This document shows positions 8,550 to 15,869 of a stretch of DNA of 50,627 nucleotides, piece after piece (position 1 is the first letter of the stretch; each line of letters starts with the position of its first letter). The stretch is from an uncultured Bacilli bacterium (lineage in GTDB: Bacteria; Bacillota_I; Bacilli_A; RF39; UBA660): positions 1 to 50,627 of the forward strand of contig CANQFE010000004.1 of the NCBI GenBank assembly GCA_947598285.1. The letters run 5' to 3'. Under the pieces are notes generated by a model. It saw only the letters and a list, made by a program, of their open reading frames with translations, made no database searches and was not told where the DNA came from. The translations under genes were made by a program, and so were the position numbers.

Positions 8550-9830
8550 TTAAAAAAGAACTGATTTTCGTTTTGCTTTCATTTTTTCTTTTCCAATAAA
8601 TTCCATTTGATAAGAATGATTTTTTTCTTTCAAAATTTGAAATCCCAATTTTTGCCAGAAATGAAGAAGAAAAGAATGATCTTTTAAAACTTCAAGAGAA
8701 ATGGTTTTTTGAGGATATTTTTTCTTTAAAGTTTCAATAACATTAGATCCTATCCCACAATAACGATAAGCTTCCTCCAAATAAATATCAAAAATAATCA
8801 TTGTATCATCTTTGATAGAAAACCAAAGAAAACCTCTATTTTTTCCTTGAACTGAAATAAGATAAAAATCATTGAAATCCTTTGTCGTTAATCTTTTTTT
8901 TCGATTGAAACTTTGATAATATTGGATAATTTCTTTCGCATTTTTCTTTGTTGCTTCTTTTAATTCATATGACTCAAAAGGATTCACATGGATACTCACA
9001 TATAAAATTTTTTCATCAAATTCCCGTAAAGCATTTTCCACTTCATGAATATGACGATGTGACTTTAACAAAGAAAGAAAAGGATTCATACTTACCTCGG
9101 CATCTACTTTATAATAAGCCCCAAATTTAATGACTCGTAAAGAATCAATCTGGGCAATTTCTTTTTGATTCAAAATAATTTCTTTGATTTGTTTAAGATA
9201 TTCTTCATCAGTTTCTTGCTCTTCTAAAATTAAACTTAAATTTTCCCTTAAAATTTGAAAGCCAACTTTAATAATTAATAATCCCACTAATATCATTGCT
9301 AAAAAATCAGCATATTTTAAAATTGGAATCTGTTTAGAAAGTTGCATTAAAAAGACTGAAATAAAAACAACAATAGAACTATAGACATCCGTTTTACTTT
9401 CATTACCACTAGCAATTAATAAGTTACTTTTTTTCCTTTTTCCTTCTTTTAATAAAAATGTAGCCAAAAAGAATTTCACAATTACAGTAAAAAAACTAAC
9501 TCCTAAAACAAAAAGACTTGGGATAACAATTTGTTTTTGAAAAGATTCTTTTAAAATGGACAATCCTAAAAAAAGAATCACAACAGCAATAAATATACTT
9601 GTAATATATTCTATTTTTCCATGACCATAAGGATGCTTTTCATCAGCCGGTTTTAAAGAAAGCTTACTACCAAAAATCGCGACCAAATCCGTGACTAAAT
9701 CACTAAAAGAATGAAATCCATCTGCAATTAAAGCTCCACTACCACCAAAAATACCAGCAAAAATTTTAAGAAGCGACAAAAAAAAATTAGTAAAAAAACT
9801 GACTTTCATAATTTTTCCTACAGAATTCAT
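8550..9830 (-). CDS. Cation diffusion facilitator fused to C-terminal GNAT-like acetyltransferase domain
   Basis: ADGFHSFSDLVTDLVAI and HPYGHGK...EYITS CDF motifs; last ~120 aa has GNAT pattern 'AYRYCGIGSNVIETLKKK...FWQKLGF'. Confidence 0.85.
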   Translation of the reverse strand: MNSVGKIMKVSFFTNFFLSLLKIFAGIFGGSGALIADGFHSFSDLVTDLVAIFGSKLSLKPADEKHPYGHGKIEYITSIFIAVVILFLGLSILKESFQKQIVIPSLFVLGVSFFTVIVKFFLATFLLKEGKRKKSNLLIASGNESKTDVYSSIVVFISVFLMQLSKQIPILKYADFLAMILVGLLIIKVGFQILRENLSLILEEQETDEEYLKQIKEIILNQKEIAQIDSLRVIKFGAYYKVDAEVSMNPFLSLLKSHRHIHEVENALREFDEKILYVSIHVNPFESYELKEATKKNAKEIIQYYQSFNRKKRLTTKDFNDFYLISVQGKNRGFLWFSIKDDTMIIFDIYLEEAYRYCGIGSNVIETLKKKYPQKTISLEVLKDHSFLLHFWQKLGFQILKEKNHSYQMEFIGKEKMKAKRKSVLF

Positions 9831-10030
9831 TTAAGAAAACAACTCCTTTATGTTAAGATATGCAAAAAATATCCTTAAGTTTGTACTTTATTTTATCATG
9901 TTTTTGAAAAAATGAATAGATTCTTTGCAATATTTTTTAAATGAATAAAAAAGCTTCATATATTAAGTTGCAATTTTTCAATGATTATGATAAATTAAAC
10001 GTAATTTTTGAAAAAAGGAGAGAAAAAATT

Positions 10031-11905
10031 ATGAACCAAAACATTGAAGAAACAATAAAAGAAAATATCAATAACTATTTATTAGAATGCTTTCCTACTT
10101 TAAAAATCTCTTTAAAAATGAAAACAATTTTATTAAATAATGTTAAAAATGAAATACCTCAAAAAGGCCATATTTCTGAAATTCTCATTAAAAAAATAAG
10201 TAAAAAAGAAATAAAAAAGATGGTTTATCAAATTATTCATCAAAATCCTAATTCAATTTTAGCAAACTCTTTATTTGAACCTAATCAGATCTATTATTAT
10301 CATATGAATGGTCGCTTTCACATAACTGAAAATCAACAAACCAAAGATTTATTCATTTTAGCTGTTTTATCTGCTTTACTTGAAAATTCAATCAAAAAAG
10401 AAACTGAAATTACAGCATTTTATCAACAATTTTTAAATGAACAAAAATTAATGATTCCCAAAACTATTCATTTATATGAAGAAAAAAATATTCCTCAAAT
10501 AGAAAAAGATTTTCCTGGAGATAAAAAAATATTATCTAATCTCCTTTCCTATCTTCCCAAAGATGCTAAAGAGATACTAAAAAATATTCATATTGAAAAA
10601 ATAGACGAAGAAGAATATCTTTTTTGGCAAAGAATTCTTTCAAATATGTCTCGATTCTACTTTCTTATGATTTATTTAGAAAAAACTGAAACAGAAAAAA
10701 AAGAAATATTAGAGCAAGTAAATCATACAGAAAAATACTTTTCTCATCTTCTTTCCTTACAACAAGAATTTTTTAAAACTTTGCCTATCTGTGAAGAAAT
10801 TTGGGAAAAGAAAATGAAGTCATTAGCCAGTACAAATCCTACAGTTTACACAGTCATTCAAATTTTTCTTGGAAAACAATTAAATGAATTTTTTATTCCA
10901 ACTGAAAATATTCTTTCAGTAGTAAAAAATTATTTAACAAAATTTCAAAAAATTTCATTAAAACAATTATTTCCAAAAAAAGAAATTACGATGTTTCCAA
11001 TCGAAATTGAAACTTTAAAAGAACTTAGTCCAGAAAGTTATCAAATGATTGTTTCCTATCATGGAGCCGATGGTTTAAAAGAATCTGAAATAAAAACAGA
11101 AGATATTTTATCATACCAAAAAGCAATAAAACAAATGGATCAACTTTTATCTGAAACAAAAGAAAAACAAAAAATAAAATTAAATCCATCAAATCTCTTT
11201 TTTGAATATTTTCCCGAAGAAAAGCAAAAATTTTTACAAGAAGTAGTTCAAAAATTTAAAATAAATAATCCAGTATCTTACAATATTATCATTAACGTCC
11301 ATGGAAAAAATTTAGACAGAAATGAAAATATTTTACCATCTTCCTATCCAAGATATCGATATGCCATGAATCAATTTCAAAATTTTTTACAAAAATATAA
11401 AAATGGAGAATTTTATACATTATACGATAAATTAACTGGTTCAGATATTCAAATTCGTCATGCGATTGAAGTCCTAAAATTTAAATGTCAACTTTCTTTA
11501 CAAGAATCCAATTTTATCCACATTATTTATCAAAAACATGGCAATAGTTTAAGAAAATGCCGAATGCTAACTTCAGAAGAAAACGAAATTTATGAACTAG
11601 CAATAAAAAGATTACAAGAAATAATTGATAATCAAGAACAAGTTACTCTTTTCGAATTTTTAGCTAAATCTTTTTCTCAAGAAGAAATTTTAAATGGTTT
11701 AGAAGTTTTAAAAGATCATGCTCCTATTTCTTACTCTAATTTACAACTTCTTTGTGGCAATGATTTTAAACATATGACACATGTAAAAAAAGAAGAGAAA
11801 AATAAATCCTATGATGCTTTAAACAGATTAAAAACTATCATGATAGAAGAAAGAGAAAAGGCTGAAGAAAATAATTTAAAATTAACGGTGAAAAAAGAAA
11901 TATAA
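10031..11905 (+). CDS. Unknown helical protein with ~60-aa degenerate repeats
   Basis: ORF 9941..11905; likely start ATG at 10031 preceded by AAAAAAGGAG; repeated pattern [P-x-S-Y-x-x-I-x-x-x-H-G-x-x-L]. Confidence 0.7.
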   Translation: MNQNIEETIKENINNYLLECFPTLKISLKMKTILLNNVKNEIPQKGHISEILIKKISKKEIKKMVYQIIHQNPNSILANSLFEPNQIYYYHMNGRFHITENQQTKDLFILAVLSALLENSIKKETEITAFYQQFLNEQKLMIPKTIHLYEEKNIPQIEKDFPGDKKILSNLLSYLPKDAKEILKNIHIEKIDEEEYLFWQRILSNMSRFYFLMIYLEKTETEKKEILEQVNHTEKYFSHLLSLQQEFFKTLPICEEIWEKKMKSLASTNPTVYTVIQIFLGKQLNEFFIPTENILSVVKNYLTKFQKISLKQLFPKKEITMFPIEIETLKELSPESYQMIVSYHGADGLKESEIKTEDILSYQKAIKQMDQLLSETKEKQKIKLNPSNLFFEYFPEEKQKFLQEVVQKFKINNPVSYNIIINVHGKNLDRNENILPSSYPRYRYAMNQFQNFLQKYKNGEFYTLYDKLTGSDIQIRHAIEVLKFKCQLSLQESNFIHIIYQKHGNSLRKCRMLTSEENEIYELAIKRLQEIIDNQEQVTLFEFLAKSFSQEEILNGLEVLKDHAPISYSNLQLLCGNDFKHMTHVKKEEKNKSYDALNRLKTIMIEEREKAEENNLKLTVKKEI

Positions 11906-11944
11906 AATTGAAAATAGCAAATAATCTCATTATAATTTAAATTT

Positions 11945-13321
11945 TTAAATTATATATGGATTTTCTATTGTTCCATTTGTATTTTTAGAAACTAAAACAT
12001 CTGTTTTTAAGTATAATGTTGGATTTAAGGAGGCATTATTCGCGGCTCTTAAAAATTGAACATTGAGTTTGTAAAAATATATAACGTGTGTAGAAAAAGT
12101 ATCTGCAGAAACAGAATTTAAAGTATAACCAGTTATATCAGACATCCAATTATTAGAATAACAAATTTCATTCATAAGATTTACAGATTGACTTATCTTT
12201 ACAGAACAACCTCTAGGCAAAGACGAATAGATATAATCGGACATATATGGTAAGGCAATCCTTCCTTTCCATAAAATAGTTCTAGGTACATTATCATTAC
12301 ATGAAGTACCAGAATTGCATGTTTTACTTAATCGATTACTTCTTTCATCATTATAAAATATTTGGGCTGTATAATCTTTCGAATCACTCATATTTAAAGC
12401 TCCTGTATTCCAAGTGACTGTATCTATCAATTCATCAACTTGTTTTAAACCTCTTATCTTATTTCCATTCTTTCCATCAAAACTACAAGAATCTTTTTGA
12501 TTAACATATGTTCCATCGTCCTGTGGAATGACTTTAGTATAACAAGTTTGATTGATTTTGTTTTGAGAATAATAATCATTTAACACTTGATTTACATCGG
12601 AAGTAGACCATTCATTGACTCCATATCCCTTATTTACAGTATTTTCAGAACTGTCCCAAGCATACATTCCAATACTATCATTTCTTATTAGTTTTATTCT
12701 TTGGCCTTCTGGAGTATTGACTAATCCGATGATTCTCCATAATTCATGATTAAACCACACATAATTATCTGGATTACTCCCTGCATATCTTAATTCTTCT
12801 TGTTTTAAAAGATCTTGTTTTTCTTTTTCTTCTGTATATGTTATTTCGGCAGCTTCATGACTTACTTTATATAAGCCTGATTCTCCACTATCTTCTTCTT
12901 TGATTGGTACTTCTTTTATTTTATCTATAAAGTTTTCTCCACTTTCAAAATATAACACACATTTTGTATGGCTGGTTAATATTCCTTCTACTGTGATACT
13001 TCCATCTTCTCTATGATACCAGGGAATAATATTATCATCTTTCTTTCCTAATTTTCCACAGTAACTTTCTTTTGAATTAAAAACATAATTACTTCCTTTT
13101 TGAGGTACTTCTTTACTTAATACTCCATCAACATAAAATGCAAAATAGACATCTCCGGGATCACTTACATTTCCATTAATAAGATCTTCATTTTCTATGA
13201 CTTGAAAGCTTGCAAATGTTTTATATAGAAAAACTCCTGTGATGAATAACACACATGCTATGGTAAAGATTATGATATATTTTTGTCTGTTATTTTCTTC
13301 TTTAAACTTTTGTAATTTCAT
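11945..13321 (-). CDS. Membrane-anchored surface protein, shared N-terminal anchor cassette
   Basis: MKLQKFKEENNRQKYIIIFTIACVLFITGVFLYKTFASF anchor; 'YVWFNHELWRIIGLV' ectodomain. Confidence 0.8.
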   Translation of the reverse strand: MKLQKFKEENNRQKYIIIFTIACVLFITGVFLYKTFASFQVIENEDLINGNVSDPGDVYFAFYVDGVLSKEVPQKGSNYVFNSKESYCGKLGKKDDNIIPWYHREDGSITVEGILTSHTKCVLYFESGENFIDKIKEVPIKEEDSGESGLYKVSHEAAEITYTEEKEKQDLLKQEELRYAGSNPDNYVWFNHELWRIIGLVNTPEGQRIKLIRNDSIGMYAWDSSENTVNKGYGVNEWSTSDVNQVLNDYYSQNKINQTCYTKVIPQDDGTYVNQKDSCSFDGKNGNKIRGLKQVDELIDTVTWNTGALNMSDSKDYTAQIFYNDERSNRLSKTCNSGTSCNDNVPRTILWKGRIALPYMSDYIYSSLPRGCSVKISQSVNLMNEICYSNNWMSDITGYTLNSVSADTFSTHVIYFYKLNVQFLRAANNASLNPTLYLKTDVLVSKNTNGTIENPYII

Positions 13322-13327
13322 TTAAAA

Positions 13328-13382
13328 AATCACCATACCTATTTATGATGATTTTATCAAATACCCCCCCCCCAGAGGTCAA
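13328..13382 (-). promoter_or_regulatory. Promoter with homopolymeric G tract in spacer (C10 at 13364-13373) and inverted repeat at transcription start
   Basis: -35 TTGACC (13377-13382), -10 TAAAAT (13351-13356), spacer 20 nt; IR AATCACCATA/TATGATGATT 13328-13353. Confidence 0.65.
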
Positions 13383-13413
13383 TTTACATGAGTTGGGAAT
13401 TATTATTTTATGA

Positions 13414-13443
13414 TTGATTTATTTCTTTTAAGTGTGCTATGAT
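13414..13443 (+). promoter_or_regulatory. Promoter of small-peptide mRNA, copy 2
   Basis: TTGATT-N18-TATGAT. Confidence 0.6.
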
Positions 13444-13510
13444 TATTTTAAGGAAGTCATTCGTGGCTAGTGCCTACCACTTCTTATCTTTTTTAGAAAG
13501 GAGTGGTCAT

Positions 13511-13615
13511 ATGAAGAAAAGAATCTTTATTTTGCATCTTATGCGTTACATCCTTGGTATTACTTTTTTTCTTACAATTTGTTTGTTGTCCATTATCTGG
13601 GCAATTGCAAATTAA
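13511..13615 (+). CDS. 34-aa hydrophobic peptide, candidate type I toxin, copy 2
   Basis: MKKRIFILHLMRYILGITFFLTICLLSIIWAIAN. Confidence 0.7.
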   Translation: MKKRIFILHLMRYILGITFFLTICLLSIIWAIAN

Positions 13616-13730
13616 AAAAGGCACTTAATCTTTCTTTAAAGGTTAAATGCCTTATCCCAATATAATGGTAGGCATTAGCAAGCAAACACGAATGCCTTCC
13701 TTTTTTTATTTTATGAAGTTTCCTTCATCT
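13612..13730 (-). ncRNA. Putative cis-antisense antitoxin RNA, copy 2
   Basis: Minus-strand promoter TTGCCA (13760-13765)-N17-TAAAAT (13737-13742); terminator hairpin 13620-13651 with minus-strand U-run. Confidence 0.6.
13670..13712 (+). terminator. Terminator of peptide mRNA, copy 2
   Basis: AGGCATT...AATGCCT then TCCTTTTTTTATTTT. Confidence 0.6.
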
Positions 13731-13788
13731 GTATTCATTTTATCATTTTTTCCTTCTTTTGGCAAGAAATTATCTTTTACCAATTTTT

Positions 13789-14607
13789 TTATTTTTGACA
13801 ATGAGGACAATAGTAAGTACTTCTGCCACCAATTCGAATCATTTTAATAGGATTATTACAAATAAAACAAGAATCATTTTCTCTTTTATGGACCTTTAAA
13901 CATTGTTGAAATCTTCCCGTGACCCCTAAAGAAGAAGTATAACTACGAATTGTCGTCCCGCCCATTTCGATAGCCTTTAAAATAATTTTTCTAGCGGAAG
14001 AGCAAATTCTTTCACATTCTTTTAATGTAAGAGATGATCCTAATTTCTTTGGTGAAATTTTAGCATCAAATAACACTTCATTAGCATAGATATTTCCTAG
14101 CCCACTAATAATGGTTTGATCAAGAAGTAAAGTCTTAATTGGTAAATGATGTTTCCTTACTTTTTCATGTAAATATTCTTTAGTGAGTCTTTCATCAATT
14201 GGCTCTATTCCTTGTTTTTGAATACCTTCAAATTCATAAAGTTTCTCTTTTTCAACAAGTTTCATTCGTCCAAACTTTCTTGTATCATGATAACGCATTG
14301 ACATACCATCTGCAAAAAGAAATTCTACATGTTCATGTTTCTCAATCGGATCTTTTTTATTTTTAATAAAATACTTACCTTCCATCCGTAAATGACTTAA
14401 TAAATAATGAGTATCAGTTTCAAAAAGAAGCCACTTTCCAATCCTTTTAATATCAATGAATTCTTTTCCTACTAAAGACTTTTTTACCATCTGTTCCTCA
14501 TCCATTAAAATAGGTTGATAATAAACTTTAAAATCAACAATTTTTTGATTTAAAATTCTTAACTTTAAAGTGTTTCGAACAGTTTCTACTTCAGCAATCT
14601 CTGGCAT
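13789..14607 (-). CDS. mutM: Formamidopyrimidine-DNA glycosylase
   Basis: MPEIAEVETVR N-terminus, C-terminal C-x2-C...C-x2-C zinc finger. Confidence 0.95.
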   Translation of the reverse strand: MPEIAEVETVRNTLKLRILNQKIVDFKVYYQPILMDEEQMVKKSLVGKEFIDIKRIGKWLLFETDTHYLLSHLRMEGKYFIKNKKDPIEKHEHVEFLFADGMSMRYHDTRKFGRMKLVEKEKLYEFEGIQKQGIEPIDERLTKEYLHEKVRKHHLPIKTLLLDQTIISGLGNIYANEVLFDAKISPKKLGSSLTLKECERICSSARKIILKAIEMGGTTIRSYTSSLGVTGRFQQCLKVHKRENDSCFICNNPIKMIRIGGRSTYYCPHCQK

Positions 14608-15869
14608 TAGAATTTCCTTTCTAGATACTCTTCCAAAGTAAGATGATTTTCCATTATTTTTTTAGCAATTTTAGAGCTTCCTACATAACGAATATGCCAA
14701 GGTTCATATGAATAACCGGTAACTTCTTCTTTTCCCTTTGGATAACGAATAATAAAACCAAATTGCCAAGCGTTCTGAGCCAAAAATGTAAAAAATTCAG
14801 CTGTTTGGTCTGTTTCTTCATCCATCCATTTTTCATTTACTTTCACACTGACATCGATTGCTAATCCTGTCTCATGTTCACTAAAACCAGGTTTAGCTAC
14901 ATACTTTTGAACATAATCATCATTATATTTATTAAGATAAAAATCCCATATTTCTTGTTGGACTTGAGAAGAACGATATGCACTATTAACATCAACAATA
15001 AACCCATGACTCTGTAAAAATGCTTGCAAAGAAAGCCAAGCTTCTTTCGTATTCAATTCCATATCAGATTGACCAAGGCTTTCCGCAATAGTAGAATCAT
15101 AATGAACAATGAGAAAATCTTGCTTTTGTACTTTTTCTTTTTTGTTTACCAAAAGTAAGTATTTACGACAAGCAGTTTCAAGGAGCCATTCAAAAATTTG
15201 CAAATCTGGTAATATTTCTGGATGAAATTGAACTCCTAAAATAAAATCTTGATATTCGATGGCTTCAATAACACCATCACTTGATTTTGCAGATATCATA
15301 AGATCAGCTGACGCATGGGCAATCGTAATAGTATGTAAACTGACCACATTCATTTTTTCTGTTTGATAGATTTGATATAATAAACTATTTTTTTGAATCG
15401 TAATTTCATGCATAGCATTTAAAATACTTTCTTTTTCTTTGGTAACGATATGACTATGAATAGAAACATTTTCTGCTTCTTTTAAATAAGGATTTTCTTC
15501 TTTCATTTTTTGATAAATTTCTTCTAAAGAAAGATCGGGATACTTCTTTTTATCTTCCAAAAGATTAAAGAAAATAGAAATAGCTTGAGCTCCTAAACAA
15601 ATTCCCAAAATTGGTTTTTTATTTTGAATAGCATCTTGCAAAATAAGAAAAAACTCACGATGGACTTTCGAACCTCCTGGCCAAATGTAAGCATCACAAA
15701 TTGAAGTATAAAAAGAAGCATCTTTTTCTAATATTCCAATTGGAATTCCCCCGCATTCTTTTACTTTATCACTATACATCTGAACAAAAGAAGCTGTATC
15801 TCCATAAGGATCAGTTTCACTATGGGGAAATGTTGGCAAGATTCCAACAACAACTTTATTTCGTATCAT
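14607..15869 (-). CDS. Class I glutamine amidotransferase-like (peptidase C26) fused to VanY-type D,D-carboxypeptidase
   Basis: GICLGAQAIS nucleophile elbow and VQFHPE in N-half; SAYRSSQVQQEIW, SEHETGLAIDV, PWHIRYVG in C-half. Confidence 0.87.
   Translation of the reverse strand: MIRNKVVVGILPTFPHSETDPYGDTASFVQMYSDKVKECGGIPIGILEKDASFYTSICDAYIWPGGSKVHREFFLILQDAIQNKKPILGICLGAQAISIFFNLLEDKKKYPDLSLEEIYQKMKEENPYLKEAENVSIHSHIVTKEKESILNAMHEITIQKNSLLYQIYQTEKMNVVSLHTITIAHASADLMISAKSSDGVIEAIEYQDFILGVQFHPEILPDLQIFEWLLETACRKYLLLVNKKEKVQKQDFLIVHYDSTIAESLGQSDMELNTKEAWLSLQAFLQSHGFIVDVNSAYRSSQVQQEIWDFYLNKYNDDYVQKYVAKPGFSEHETGLAIDVSVKVNEKWMDEETDQTAEFFTFLAQNAWQFGFIIRYPKGKEEVTGYSYEPWHIRYVGSSKIAKKIMENHLTLEEYLERKF

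Noticed and set aside
9831-9940. Metal riboswitch (NiCo/czcD or Mn type) upstream of the CDF gene
   Set aside because: The leader is short and shows only a small AT-rich palindrome, with no multi-helix riboswitch architecture I can recognise.
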